NCBI GenBank assembly: GCA_039621445.1
Contig: CP154955.1
Location: 17,216,691-17,280,690 of the forward strand
From: Euglena gracilis
Lineage: Eukaryota > Euglenida > Euglenophyceae > Euglenales
Direction of reading: 5' to 3'
Length of the DNA: 64,000 nucleotides
This document shows, one piece after another, positions 1-11,469 of the stretch. Under the pieces are notes generated by a model. That model was given only the letters and a program-made list of their open reading frames with translations, did no database searches and had not been told where the DNA came from. Each line of letters opens with the position of its first letter. The stretch's first letter is position 1. Made by a program: the position numbers and the translations under genes.

Positions 1-300
1 AACGCCCCTTTTGCTGACTTTTGGACATATTGCCCATTTTTTGATGTGTTGGTGTTTTCCCCCAAAAAATGTTCAAAAAATTTCAAAAAAATGAGCATTT
101 TTGGATCGATTTTCAAAGAAAAATCAGGGATTTTTGACCGATTTCGACCCGATTTCCGGCCCTTTGCCCGTCCATGAAATTGAAAAATTTTCGGCCTTTC
201 CTCAGTTTCGAGGTAGGAGGGGGGGTCCGACCCACCCCCTCTCAAGGCTTCCCATCCATCCCTGCCCCCCTCCCCTTGTCCAACGACCGGGCTTGCCCAA
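1..300 (+). repeat. Dispersed repeat A, copy 1
   Basis: This stretch is nearly the same as 11147-11460. Both contain the AT-rich text around 'ttgatgtgttggtgtt', then 'gagcatttttggatcgat', then 'ccggccctttgcccgtccat', and both end in a C-rich tail with 'ctcaaggcttcccatccatc'. It begins at the window edge, so the left end is not seen. No coding capacity is convincing. The nature of the element is unknown. Confidence 0.75.
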
Positions 301-330
301 CGACCACCCCCCAGTCAGAGACGATCTTTT
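260..330. repeat. Degenerate foldback fragment with 'ttgtccaacgacc'
   Basis: This segment carries 'cccttgtccaacgaccggg' followed by 'cccaacgaccacc' and 'cagtcagagacga'. It resembles the better preserved elements at 1215-1300 and 28270-28385. It is read as a decayed relative of that family. Confidence 0.4.
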
Positions 331-519
331 CGTATACGATCTTGGAAAATGAGACTTGATAATGTTCTTGCTTTTGATTTGTCCTTTGCAGCTTCTCCGA
401 CTTCTGTGATGAACCACTACCCAATGGGTTGTTGTGTTCTCTATCGTCGCTCAACCGGTGACCTTGCAGAAGGCATCGTTGTGGGCCCCTCCCGGTACGG
501 TGATGGTCAAGCACCTATA

Positions 520-1160
520 GTGAAAACTGCCGAAAATGGCCGAAAATAGCCGAAAATCAGAAAAAATTTGTTGCAATTATTTTTCGAGTTTTTTTGCCTA
601 ACAGTTTCTTTTTCCCTGAGGGGCAATTTCCAGTGCGACTGATTCTTGTCTCTGTACAGCCTCTCTTCTCCTGCCATTATGCCTGGCCCTGCAATGCATG
701 CTGCTCAAAGAACCACCTCCGAATGGGTTATTTGGGCCAAAGCTGAAGATGATGACATTTCAGAAAATTTTGATGACAAAGGTGATGCTGGCATTTTTTT
801 TTGTATATTTGAAGAATTAAACCCATTTTTGGGATAATTTCTCCACAAATCTCCAGTATTACACCCGCCTTGGATCAATTTGGATCAACTTTGGATCAAA
901 TTGCACTGATTTGGCAAATATTGAGCCAATTTGGGTCATTATGAGCACATTTTATGGCATTTTTGGCCATTTTGCGCCATTTTGGTGATTTTGGGTTATT
1001 TTCCAAAATTTTTTGTGGACATTGCTGGCGTTTTTAGGCAATTTTAGGTCATTTGAAGCCATTTTAGGTCATTTTGGTTGCTTTTTTGGGGCTTTTTGGG
1101 GTCAATTTTGGGGTTTTTGTGGTCATTTTGCTGGGTTGGGAGCCGGTGCATGAGATTGGC
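520..1160 (+). repeat. Dispersed repeat B, copy 1, with conserved short reading frame
   Basis: It starts in a short GGCCGAAAAT decamer run. It shares about 600 bp with 22955-23640 and its centre with 24185-24335. Near 679-780 a frame reading RTTSEWVIWAKAE then DDISEN is kept in the copies, preceded by a polypyrimidine/AG ('ctctgtacag'). The right part is a run of related phrases such as 'ttttggatcaa' and 'cattttaggtcattt'. It may be a fragment of a mobile element or of a duplicated gene. I do not recognise the peptide. Confidence 0.7.
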
Positions 1161-1214
1161 TATTGCCAGGCGCAAAGTGCCAAAAATTTCCAGCGAGACA
1201 CGCCGGAAATCCCC

Positions 1215-1300
1215 CCCTTGTCTAACAACCCCCCCCCCCCTGGTCAGAGACGAATATTAGCGGTCGTTGGACAGGGGGGGGGGGAGGTATGCCAAATGGG
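1215..1300 (+). repeat. Foldback element (family I) ending in GGGGGAGGTA
   Basis: The left end is 'cccttgtctaacaac' followed by a C run. The right end is 'gcggtcgttggacagg' followed by a G run and 'gaggtatg'. The ends are imperfect inverted repeats. A related copy lies at 28270-28385. No coding capacity. The 'AG|GTATG' at the right end looks like a 5' splice site. Confidence 0.6.
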
Positions 1301-1309
1301 GCTCCTCTG

Positions 1310-1500
1310 CTTTCAAGGCAAGGGGGTCCCCAAGGAAAAGGATTTTTCTTTCTTGTTCAGGCCCAGGACTGCCCCTAGAGGACCGCTCTTAGGCCTAAGG
1401 GTTGACCAACCGGCCGGTCCGGGGTTTGAACGGGGTTGAAAAGTAAGAATTTGAAAAATCTATTTTTTTTTGATATTTTGGGTGGATGGCCGATGGGGGG
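1310..1500 (+). repeat. Dispersed repeat Q, copy 1
   Basis: The phrase order 'gaggaccgctcttaggcc', 'taagggttgaccaac', 'gggtttgaacgggg', 'gaaaaa..ttttttgat', 'gggtggatggccgatgg' recurs in diverged form at 42165-42345. No gene is seen. Confidence 0.55.
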
Positions 1501-1619
1501 GGGGATGGGCGATTGCCCCTCCCCCCCAAAGTTGACCCTTTTTGCCGAAGTATGGCCATTTTTCGATTATTTTCCCTCTGGATTTTTTCATTGGTGCTGG
1601 GGTGGGGATCAGGCTGTAT

Positions 1620-1890
1620 TTCAGTCGGGTGCCGACCCCACCCCGGGGGGGGGGGGTGCCTGCCTGGGCAGGCACCCCAAGGCACTCCAAATCCGACCCC
1701 CCAGGGGGGGGGTAGGGCACACGGCCAAAAGTGCCCTAGCACAGACCTGGCGCCAAAGGAATTAGGCCTATTTTCAAAGGAATGTGCCTGGGCACAGATC
1801 GAAATCCGACCCCCCCCCGGGGGTAGTGCCTGCCTGGGCAGGCACTCATAGGCACTCCGGACCCCCCCCCCCCCGGGGTTGGTAAAGAAC
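1620..1890. repeat. GC-rich palindrome pair in C/G-run DNA
   Basis: The 20-bp near-perfect palindrome gtgcctgcctgggcaggcac occurs at 1656-1675 and again at 1826-1845. Each follows 'ccgaccc...ggg' runs. The phrases 'cgggtgcc' and 'ggcaggcacc' tie it to the element family at 8437-8718, 16386-16683 and 38126-38400. No coding capacity is seen. Confidence 0.6.
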
Positions 1891-1894
1891 AGCC

Positions 1895-2780
1895 TGGTGG
1901 GGATTTTTTTTTGTTTTGGGACCGCCCTGTTTCAAGGCCCCAAGAACTCCTGATCATGTCCTTCTCAAAAACGCAACCACCCTAGCTGGCCTATCTTTGT
2001 CACTTGGGGATTGGCTTCAGCTGCTGTGTCTCTCCTCCTTGGATCCGAGTTGGATTCCCATTCAGTTTTTGCACAGCATTCTACTCCACCATCTTCTGTC
2101 GCTTGATGGATGAGATTGAAGGCACAGGATGCTGTTGTAATTTTTCTCAGGCGACCATCTTCTGGCTTCGGCGCACAACCCCCCCTCCTACAACAATGCC
2201 CCCCCTCCTCCGAAAACTGTCCTCCACGGGACTGTGTCCTCCACCCCTGTACCTGCTGACCTGTCCTTATAGGGACCTGTCTACCCTTGTACCCCTGACC
2301 TGTCTCCTAATTTTTTTGAAAAATTTCATTTTTTTTTGTTTAAAACAGGCAGTTTCCAGGGTCAAGAAAGTTCCGAACATTTTTCAGGCTTCTGGCTGCA
2401 AATTTGTGAAAAAAATGCTTTCCCGGAATTTTTTTTGTCACCGGGGTTGAAAATGTCAACTTTTTACCTCTGACCTGGAAAATGTTATCTACCTTCTGTT
2501 CCCGCTTTATAGGCACCTGTCTCTGTCACTGTTTTTGATTTTTCTGGCAATTTTCTGGGGGGGGGTGGATACGCAATCAGGTTGCTTTGGCCCTAGGGGG
2601 TGTTGCTTGAACTTGAAAAGTTCGTTACTTGATGGAACCGGAGAAATCCTTTTGTGGACCCTGCCAAGGTTTGATTCCATTGGGCGTCGGACGTTGGGAC
2701 AAATTCGACCAAAAGGTTGTCCAGTGGCAGTTGTTTACATGTGGGGGTGTTGGATGCAAAATTTGTGTTTTCCCTGCCTT
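1895..2780. other. No gene recognised
   Basis: Mixed-composition DNA with C, G and T runs ('acctgtctcc', 'ttttttgaaaaatttc'). Open frames here lack GC-rich third positions and recognisable motifs. I see no feature beyond low-complexity tracts. Confidence 0.4.
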
Positions 2781-2784
2781 CGGA

Positions 2785-2995
2785 TCATGCAATCCCCCCC
2801 CCCCCCCCCGAAGGGTGGGCGACTGATTTTTGTTTCAGAGTGACTGACTGGTTTTTGGCCCGGACCCCCCCCCCCCCGGGTCTGCAAAAAAAAACACTGA
2901 ACTGACCTGACACCGAAGGCGTCGGAAATTTTTCATTGGCCATTTTATTCACGTTTGTGGTCAATTTCCCCGTGGAATCCTGAGTGGCCGACCCC
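2785..2995 (+). repeat. Foldback element (family E), copy 1
   Basis: It contains 'cagagtgactgactgg', 'tttttggcccggacc', a long C run, 'gtctgcaaaaaa', then a diverged hairpin (GACACC-GAA-GGCGTC) at 2909-2923 and 'gtggccgaccccccc'. The same order is found at 42560-42858 and 49340-49690. It is a short non-coding element present in several intronic places. Confidence 0.75.
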
Positions 2996-3109
2996 CCCAA
3001 GGGGACAACCCCATGAAGATCACCGAAGTCTTTGAATCACCCAATCATTGTTGCAAACCCTGTGTTAGTCCAGGGAGGGGATAGCAATTTTGTCGCATTC
3101 AGGCGTTTC

Positions 3110-3375
3110 CAAGTCAGGCAGAGCCAGTCTCCCGGGCCGACCAGTCGGCCGGCTGCCAGCCTGGTTGGTGTGCGCCGCCACTGGTGACGTGTGTGGGCCG
3201 CCAGACCTCCCGCGATGCCATTGACCCAGCCCTCCCCCAATCGGACCGACCCATTTGGACACACCTGCTTGGACGGGGCCGCAATGGACCTGGCAAGCAT
3301 GGAGGAGCAACGCCTGTTTCCCCACGCTTTCTTTTTGGAAAGCTGTTGGAGATGGGATGGAAAATGGTGAGAAAT
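3110..3375 (+). other. GC-rich island, possible exon
   Basis: This island is GC-rich compared with its flanks. One + frame reads '..MDLASMEEQRLFPHAFF' and then meets a plausible donor (aaaatg|gtgaga at about 3367). No family is recognised and two other frames are also open in part, so a coding role is only a possibility. Confidence 0.2.
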
Positions 3376-3479
3376 GACCTGCTCCGCACTGCAATACCTC
3401 GCAGAAAAGTGGTCATCTCAACAAGTTGCTGGATCAAAGGATCTTCAAAGAAATGAAAACAAGAAAGATAAAATCTCAA

Positions 3480-5200
3480 ACGTATTCCCCCTCTAGAAGC
3501 CGGGGGATAGGTATTTACTCCTTTGAAGGCCGGCTCAGCAACTGTATGACCGAGGATCTTACTTGAAAACATAACACAAAAAACTGACTGAATAATAACA
3601 ATAAAGTGGTAACAACATTGTCGTAAAACTAGTGCCATCTCGGTTTCTGCACTAGCAGCAGCAGCAGCTGCAGAAAACGCTGATGGGCACGTGGGGCAAG
3701 GGAAGAGGGACATTTTTTTTTCTAACAGCCTGGTTCTGCAACCAGAACGTGCATAAACCCGGGGAAGTCCACCCCAGGGGGGATATTATTTGGGGTGGAA
3801 CATTATCTGGCAAAAAATTTCGAAATTTTTATGTGCAAGATTTTATTTGCAAAATGGTTGTATCTATGTTGAACACCATCAAAATTTATGGTAGGTGAAA
3901 CTTTTTTCTCATAATATGCAACTTGATATTTCCCCTTCTATTTTGAATCCGAACATGGTTGAAATAATGTAAAATTTGCACAAAAATATGGTTCCAGCTC
4001 AAAGGAAACTCAGCTTCATTTTCTGCTGTGGCGGTCAGTGCAGATATGGGGGGGGGATCATTTGGGCGGCAGAAGTCGAGTTCCAGAAAGGGGGATAAGA
4101 TTTGGGGGAATATTATTTTGGGGTTAACATCATTCGGGGGGGGGGGGTCACATATCCCCCAATGAATAGTCGATCCTGGAATATCGGCAGGTTTGATGGG
4201 GACCCTGACCACTCCTCCGCATCCTCCAACGATAAAATCCGAGAAAAACTGCATGCTCTTATTTGCCTGCCCGAAGGGGGGCTTTGGCGCTATTTTGGGT
4301 CCTACGGGACTTCGGAAAATTTCGAAAAATAATACACAGGAATAGGGGCGACAAAAACTGGGCCATTGATGGCAAAATTGGCTGCAACAAAAAGGCGGTC
4401 ATTGGACCGAAGGCTTTTTAAGAAAAAATGGCCTCAAGCTTTCAAGCCGTCCTGACTTCGGTGGGTACAGTGAAGTGTTGGGTTGGCTTCTTGAACTTTC
4501 TCGGGTTTTCCAATGGGTGCTGCCAATGATCGCCAGAATGGGTGGATTGCTCAGTTCCCCGGTTAAGTGGGTTCAGGAGGACACCTTGGTAATTTTTCAT
4601 TGATTTTAGTAGAAGTTTAGTAGTTTCAGAGAATGTTTGAACCTCTCCCCCCTTTCCAACGACCGCTAAAACTTGTCAAACAACATCGACCAAGCGAAGA
4701 GACAAGAGGCCAATAATTGTTTCTGATCAGAGTGGTTGGTCAAGGAGACATTTTCTGATGCAGTAGATCGTAAAGTCGCCCCCCCCCCCCTCTTTGAACC
4801 CCCCCCTGCTTATAAATACTCCCAGACCAGGCTTTTGCTTTTCCTGCTTGAGGATTACGGGGTTCCACAAGCCAGCCATATTACTAATCATAACAAATAA
4901 CCCACCAGCTAGAACCCTTCCAGGGGGGTCCTCCCAACGGGAAAAAAATACACTGGAAAACTCTCCAGCGTTGCGAGACGATGTGGAAATGAGGTTGTAA
5001 AATGTCTTTTGGCTGATTTCGTTCGGAAGAAAAAAGCATCCCAAAAGTTGCCAAAAAATGTCATTTTGGCAGATTTTGGGTCCAAAAATTTTTTGGTGCT
5101 TCGGTCACTTGAAAAAAGAACCACCAGCTAGCCCTGCTAGTGTCCTTGGATTTACACCAGCCAAATTTGGACAGAGTAACCCCCCCCCCCGCAAATAATA
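3480..5200. other. No gene recognised
   Basis: AT-richer DNA with scattered C and G runs (for example near 4140 and 4780-4805). I find no conserved coding segment, RNA gene or clear repeat copy apart from a 'ccaacgaccgctaaaac' fragment near 4650 that resembles family I ends. Confidence 0.4.
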
Positions 5201-5219
5201 CCCCCCGGGTATTATTTTT

Positions 5220-5544
5220 TCACCCGAAGTCCTAGCCTGAGGGCCCGGCACACACCAACTGGCCCGGCATTCTCCCCCGGACGCCGTCCATTGCCCCCGA
5301 CGGCCCACCGCCGCCCCCTCGCCATTCCGCCCCCCATGCCTACCCCTCGGCCCCGGCCACAGATTCACTTGACACCTGTGTAACACCCCCCCAGGGGAAC
5401 CCCCCCTTAATTGCATCAAGGCTTCTTGTCTGTTCATGGGCGGCGCTAACTTTGCTTCTGGCCCAGTTTGTGTGGTGAGCGGCCAGGGACCCCTTACACC
5501 AGTGCTCTTGTGTCCCCCAGCAACTCTGGTGTCATTCCAGCGCT

Positions 5545-5545
<1 letters not shown>
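5220..5545. other. GC-rich island beside the AC array, coding status unknown
   Basis: Composition is exon-like (for example the stretch around 5270-5365), and both strands have open frames. No motif is recognisable. A similar GC-rich island follows the AC array at 6235-6400. These could be exons of an unknown gene split by the microsatellite or simply GC-rich DNA. Confidence 0.2.
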
Positions 5546-6140
<595 letters not shown>

Positions 6141-6234
6141 AACGCACACCCACACCCACACTCATCACACATACACACACATACACTCACCTTTTGTGGT
6201 TGGTGTGCCCCCCCCCCCCCCCGGGGCCCCAAGT

Positions 6235-6405
6235 GAATCTATGCCCCGGGCATCCTTCCACGGAGGCAGCGCGGCGCAGCTGTCGGCGACGGCGGGGGCC
6301 GGCCCGGCCGCCGCTGTTTGGGGCCACCCCGGCCGGCCCCCGGGTCTGCTGACAAGGGCTTTGAGGGTCGCTGCGCCAGCCAACCTTTCCCTGCCCTGAG
6401 CGCTC
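6235..6405. other. GC-rich island, possible exon
   Basis: This is the most GC-rich short block of the left third. A + frame from 6247 (MPRASFHGGSAAQ...) and another frame stay open. No domain or convincing splice pair is recognised. Confidence 0.2.
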
Positions 6406-6484
6406 AAGCGCATTTGCAGCCATGCCCCAGGTGCCTCTCTTTAAAGCAATGATATGCAGCATCCGTGCACACATGTATGCATGC

Positions 6485-6665
6485 AGTGCTTGCGTGCGTG
6501 CGTGCGTGGTGCGTGCGTGCGTGCGTGCGTGCGTGCGTACGTGCGTGCGTGCGTGCATGCGTACGTGTGTGTGTGTGTGTGTGCGTCCGTCTGTGCGTGC
6601 GTGTGTGTATGCACGAACATGCGTGCACACCCACAACCACCTACCCACACATGGTGCACATGCTG
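6485..6665. repeat. (GTGC)n / (GT)n microsatellite
   Basis: Tandem tetranucleotide TGCG units, switching to TG dinucleotides near 6565-6585 and back to 'tgcgtgcg'. It is the reverse-strand equivalent of the ACGC arrays at 39290-40590. Confidence 0.9.
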
Positions 6666-7164
6666 GCATTTAATGCACTCGCACAAAGCACTTTTTTTTG
6701 CAGCAGTGATGCTCCATTGCTTGAAAAAACTCACCCCTGCGGACGCAAATGTGGAGGTCCAAACTCACGCCTTAGAGCTGTCGGGCAGCTGTTCATATGT
6801 TTGCATGAATTGTTACTTCCTGCCCTTCTGCCCCCCCACCTCCACCCCCTATCCTCATCTCCTCTCGTCACGCTGTCCTTTGCCTGCACCATTCTCTTCG
6901 CAAAGTCTTCCGCCTTTCCCCTGTGCCCCCCTTCTGCCAGCAGGGAGCAGGATGCAACTACTGAATTCGAACCCCTTCCACTGCCTCAGTGTTCACATCT
7001 GATCCTCATTTTGTTTTAAACGTGTCCAATCCGGTCTATACCATTGCTTAAGGCGGGTTCTACCCCGGCTGGGGGTGGTTTTTTTACACCACCAAAACCA
7101 GGAAACTGAAGGCACCATTTTGTCTCTCGAAAAAGTGACCAAAATCAAGTTGTTTGTTGGCTAG

Positions 7165-7300
7165 AGACTGCCCCCCCCCCCCCCGGAGTAGGAAGTGACT
7201 GACCACTTTTCAAAAACGTGACTGACTGGGTTTTTTGACAGTGCAAAATACACCCCCCCCCCTCCCCAGGTCAGTAAACGTGGTATGGTCTGGTCCCGGA
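7165..7300 (+). repeat. Partial family E element
   Basis: Carries 'gtgactgaccac', 'gtgactgactgggttttt', a C run and 'gtatggtctggtccc'. This matches the ends of the family E copies at 42560-42858 and 49340-49690 in shortened form. Confidence 0.5.
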
Positions 7301-7576
7301 AAAAGGGTTGGGCAGTCATGCAGGTTGCAAGGTTTTCTCATTTGTGCCAAACTAATGATGGCAAAAAGTAATGTCAACACAAATTGAACAAAATATAAGG
7401 ACGTTTATTGAAACTGCACAACATTATTGTTTGTACGTGTTCAAACAAAGTTCAAAAGATATTATTGGAATATGTGCCAAGTGACCCACAAGGGCCATGT
7501 GTCAAAAAAGTTAATTTTCCTTGGTATGGCCGCAAAATTGCGACCAATTCCTCCTTGCTTCTGATCACGAGTACCA

Positions 7577-7810
7577 GTACCCCCCCCCCCCCCCAAATAA
7601 CCTGGCGGCGTGCCAGGTTATTGGAACCAACTTTTGGCCCTGCCCCCCATGTCAGGTTATTTGGGCCCTTTTTTTCAGCGCCATAAAGGAATTTTGCCTA
7701 AAAAGGGGGTGCCAAGTTACTGGAACCATCCTTTTGCCCCTCCCCCCGCCAAGTTATTCGACCCCCGCCAGGACCAAGGACCCCGCCAGGTTATTTGGGG
7801 GGGGGGGCGG
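7577..7810. repeat. Foldback element T with CCAGGTTATT repeats
   Basis: The left end is a C run then 'aaataacctgg'. The right end is 'ccaggttatttggg' then a G run, so the ends are inverted repeats. Related phrases (tgccaggttattggaac, gtcaggttatttggg, gccaagttactggaacc, gccaagttattcgacc) repeat inside. Non-coding. Confidence 0.7.
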
Positions 7811-8436
7811 GTTTATGTGAAAAATACAGTCTTTTTGCATTTTTTTTTGTCTGTGGTGGCCTCAGAACATTGCCCTCCATTCCCCGAGGAACTCCTTCAG
7901 GCCAAATCCCCACAGGGACTTGTCTCCTTCCCTTGTCTTCTCTGGCCTGTCTGGAGGCAGTTCCTGGCAAGGGTTGCACCGAAACCTGAGTTGGCCGTTG
8001 GGGTGAAATGTTGGCACCTTGGGAGCTTGTGGAGAGAGGGTGGCTCTTCAAAGCCCCCCCCCCCCCCCCGAGTCCTCAACTTCGGAGTCAGCCGGCAGTG
8101 AATTAACTTACTCTGGGTGATGTATGACCCTGGATGATTTTGCTCGAGGCATTTTGGGGGTTGGCTGGGGGGATGCAGACTCCCTTGTCTAAGTTAATGT
8201 TCGTTTTTTTTTTCGGTATTTGGACAGTTGCAAAGGTTTGCCATCTCTGATGAAATACAATAATCTCCATGTGGGTTGCCTGCACACAAAAATGGAAGTC
8301 ACTGTTGCTAAGAAATCACCCCTCCACCCCCCACACACTTCCTTCTGGATTTCCAACATCCATCCTTGTCTCTGCCAGCAGCCGTGCTGGAGGGAGGCAG
8401 TCCGTGTCTTTCTCCCATCACCGTCCCTCTGTCCAG

Positions 8437-8718
8437 GCCAGGCTTGTGCTTAGTCGGGTGCCTACCCCACAGGGGGGGGGGGTGGGTGCTAGGGGCATGC
8501 ACCCTATAGCACCCGTCCGACCCCCCCGCCGGGTGCCTGCATAGCATCCCATAGCAGGCACCCCCTCCGACTTCTGCGCCGGGCGCCCGGAAAAGGCCAT
8601 TTTCAATGAAAATTTTCTGGGTCCCCTTGGACCCCCCTGGTGGTGTGCCTGCTATTGGCAGGCACCCTATAGCACCCACTCACCCACCCCCCTCCCCCCG
8701 GGTCGGTAAGCACAAGCA
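8437..8718 (+). repeat. Foldback element (family C), copy 1
   Basis: The termini are inverted: 'gcttgtgcttagtcggg' at the left and 'gtcggtaagcacaagc' at the right. Inside are 'ggtgcctacccc', paired 'gcaggcacc' palindromes and 'gaaaaggccattttcaatg'. The same order is found at 16386-16683 and, on the other strand, at 38126-38400. It looks like a miniature inverted-repeat element of about 280 bp. Confidence 0.85.
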
Positions 8719-9004
8719 TGGTCCAGGCCACACCTTTGCTCAGGGTCCTCCACCTCCCCCCCAAAAACAATTGGATATCACCCAGGGACCATTTTACACA
8801 GACTGCCAGTGGAAGTGATAATGGCCCACCTTGCCAAAGGCAAAAGAAAGAGGTCCACATGTTGATTCGACCGGAGGGGGTTGGGCCAGCATTTTGTGCC
8901 CTGGGGTGATTCTTTCCCCAGGAGGCTGGCCCTTCCTGAAGCACAAGCAGCATTGGTCTGCTCTTGACCCTGTGCATGCGTCGCCCCTCTCTTCACCTCT
9001 CCCC

Positions 9005-9100
9005 CTACATTCTGCAGTTGATGGAGGTCCGCCTTACGCACAAGGAGTCCCGGGTCCAAGGCAACCGATCACCCGGTTGCACGGCTGTACGTGAATCCCC
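9005..9100 (+). other. Possible short exon
   Basis: A polypyrimidine/AG (ctacattctgcag) precedes a block that is GC-rich at third positions and open in two frames (MEVRLTHKESRVQGN or VDGGPPYAQGVPGPRQ). No family is recognised and the frame cannot be decided. Confidence 0.15.
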
Positions 9101-9295
9101 TGGGTAGCGGGTGGGGGGGGTGGTCCAACCCTCCCCCACCACCCCCTCCTGTATTTCCAGGGACACCGATTTGCAGGCCCTAAATTTCCTTCGGCGCCTT
9201 TGGCGCTGAAGGAATCTCTCTCGCGGTGCCATAGTGTGGGGGGTCACCCCCCCCCACCTCGCCTTCCCTTTCAGCCCTGCCCAGTTTTTTTTTCC
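9095..9295 (+). repeat. Foldback element (family O), copy 1
   Basis: Contains 'ctgtatttccaggg', then a hairpin of CTTCGGCGCC, loop TTT, GGCGCTGAAG at about 9188-9210, then 'ggtgccatagtgtgggg'. Relatives lie at 14385-14530, 43100-43215 and 56540-56640. Confidence 0.7.
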
Positions 9296-10029
9296 ACAGT
9301 CGATTTTTTTGGCTGGTGGAAAATCGCCCGTATAACTGGGATTGACGCAACCTGTTTTGCAAGAGCTGGCAATTAAATAAACCCTGCCAGACCCCCCCAG
9401 GGAGACTCCAGCCGGACCCACCGCCTATCTCCTCTGTGGTCACCTTGGGGGGGGGAGAAACTTTGCACACCCCAGCTTGCCTCCTTTTCTTGCACACAAA
9501 CTGAGTTGACCCCTGGGCTGTGTTCCCACAGCAACTTGCAACCCTGCCCCCCTGCGCCAACTTTGGGACAGGTTGACCATTTTGCTTAAACGGTGTTCCA
9601 TTCTCTGAAGCATGGGGCAATTCCTTAACAGGGTGATCCCATACGATTAAGTCTTTTCGAGCAGACATAGAATGCAATACCAAGTGTGATACGAGTTTTT
9701 TTTTTGAAATCACCGCTCAAAAGGATGAAAAACTGAAGTTTGGAAATCTCCCTACAGGAGTTAGCTGTTTACTAAATCCCCATCTGAAATTAGGCAGCAC
9801 CTGAAAATGCCGGTAAAACGAAGAAAAAATGCTGTACAACCATCAACTGGCGGCAGCCATTTGCAATCAAAACCACTCAGGTTTACAGTTTTCGCCCATT
9901 TTTCTGCCAGTCTGCCTTTATTGCTGTTTGAGACACAGTTTGTGATAAAGGGTGCATTTTTCCCTCCCATGAGATCTCCTGCCTTCACTTGAACAAACCG
10001 CATTGGTCAATGACCTTTTGTGCTCATTT

Positions 10030-10290
10030 GAGTCACCTCTTTGCACGTCCTCTGGGTCTGGAGGGCCGGGCTGGCTCCCTGCAGCGTGATGGGCCGACCC
10101 CCTTCCCGCCGTCTGGGGCAGCTTCGCTCGGTCTACGACGGGCAAACAATTCATGTGCCAAACGGTCATGGTGGCCCCTTTCGCTGGCCTGCTTTGCCCA
10201 TTGAAAGGTTCCGGGGCACAAACACCCCCACCCCATCCAGGACATTGGATTGGACACTGGATATCCAAGACATGCAATGCAAATGACCTT
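10030..10290 (+). other. Possible coding segment
   Basis: A + frame reading '..MGRPPSRRLGQLRSVYDG' and continuing 'QTIHVPNGHGGPFRW' is more protein-like than its neighbours. It follows a possible acceptor (ctccctgcag). I do not recognise it, and part of the DNA after 10200 looks like ordinary intron sequence. Confidence 0.2.
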
Positions 10291-10435
10291 CTGGCCAGTG
10301 TTCCGAGGCCGGGATTGCAGCCGACTCCTCAGCGCCATATACCTCCCCCCAGGCGCTTGGCCCTCCTCCTTACATGCAAACTTGGCCCCTCTAAAGTTGG
10401 CCTCCGGCCTAAGCTTGCAATTTTGGCCCCCCTTT

Positions 10436-10630
10436 TTATTTACCTCCCCCCCCCTTGTCGTTGACACGGCGTGTCGTTGACACACCCCCCGTGTCAACGA
10501 CACTTTTCTGGAACACTACCCATTGAATCACAGTGACATTGACATGGCATATGTCGTTGACCCCCCCCCCCCCCCCGTGTCAACGGCACTCTCCTGGAAC
10601 ATTGGCGTGCCAACGACAAGGGGGGGGAGG
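10436..10630. repeat. Foldback element J with 'cttgtcgttgacac' ends
   Basis: The left terminus is 'tttacctccc', C run, 'ttgtcgttgacac'. The right terminus is 'gtgccaacgacaag', G run, 'gaggtaaa'. The two ends are inverted repeats of about 30 bp. Internal copies of 'gtcgttgaca' and 'gtgtcaacg' add more inverted pairs. Non-coding, about 195 bp. Confidence 0.85.
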
Positions 10631-10954
10631 TAAAGAGTTTTGGCTTATTTTGCGCATGGTCTGGTGAAAGTCTTAAAATGCGAACTTGGCCCTGTAAGGT
10701 TGGCCCCCCGGGTTGCCTTCAATCGTGGCCCGAGCAAGTGCCCGGGAGGGGGGTACCACATAGAGGAGGGGCACATCCGTCTTGTTGGTTCTGGATTTGG
10801 GGTTCGCCGTGCCCAAACAAGAACACAGGCATTCGGTGAGCTAAGGGCCTTCAGGTTTAACCCAGTCACTCGGAGATGTCCATGCAGACTGGTTGGGGGC
10901 CCCTCAACCCAGCCCCCCCCCCCCCAGGGATGGATGGGAAGCCCTTCGGTATTG

Positions 10955-11145
10955 AGGTAGGTGGTAGGGGGGGGTCCCGACCACCCCCCCCCCCCTGGGG
11001 AGTCAAGTAGTAGGGCGGGGGGTCCAGCCCCCCCCCCCCTCCCTAGATGTTGGGAGGGGGGGTCCGGACCCCCCTCCCCCCCTCCTTGACAGGTGCCAAA
11101 AATAGCAGAAAATTTTCTTCCGGCGCGCAGCGCCGGAAAATGAGC
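10955..11145. repeat. C/G-run palindromic tract with GC hairpin
   Basis: Alternating G-run/C-run pairs ('gggggtcccgaccaccc') are followed by a perfect 9-bp stem TTCCGGCGC, loop GCA, GCGCCGGAA at about 11120-11140, and then 'aatgagcaaaa'. It directly precedes repeat A copy 2 and may be its left part. Confidence 0.55.
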
Positions 11146-11146
11146 A

Positions 11147-11460
11147 AAAAACACCCCTTTTGCTGACTTTTGGCCATATTGCCCATTTTTTGATGTGTTG
11201 GTGTTTCCCCGCAAAAACATGTTCAAAAAAAATTCAAAAAATGAGCATTTTTGGATCGATTTTCAAAGAAAAATCAGGGTTTTTTGACCGATTCCGACCC
11301 GATTTCCGGCCCTTTGCCCGTCCATGAAATCGAAAAAATTTCGGCCCCCCCTCAGTTTCGAGGTAGGAGGGGGGGGGTCCCACCCCCCCCCCCCCCTCCG
11401 TGTTGGGAGGGGGGGGTCCGACCCCCCCCCCTCAAGGCTTCCCATCCATCCCTGCCCCCC
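11147..11460 (+). repeat. Dispersed repeat A, copy 2
   Basis: It matches 1-300 almost base for base over its AT-rich part ('ttgatgtgttggtgtt', 'ggatcgattttcaaag', 'ccggccctttgcccgtccat'). The C/G-run portions differ in length. Because this copy is internal, it shows that the hairpin tract at 10955-11145 may belong to the element. Confidence 0.8.
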
Positions 11461-11469
11461 CCCTGCCCA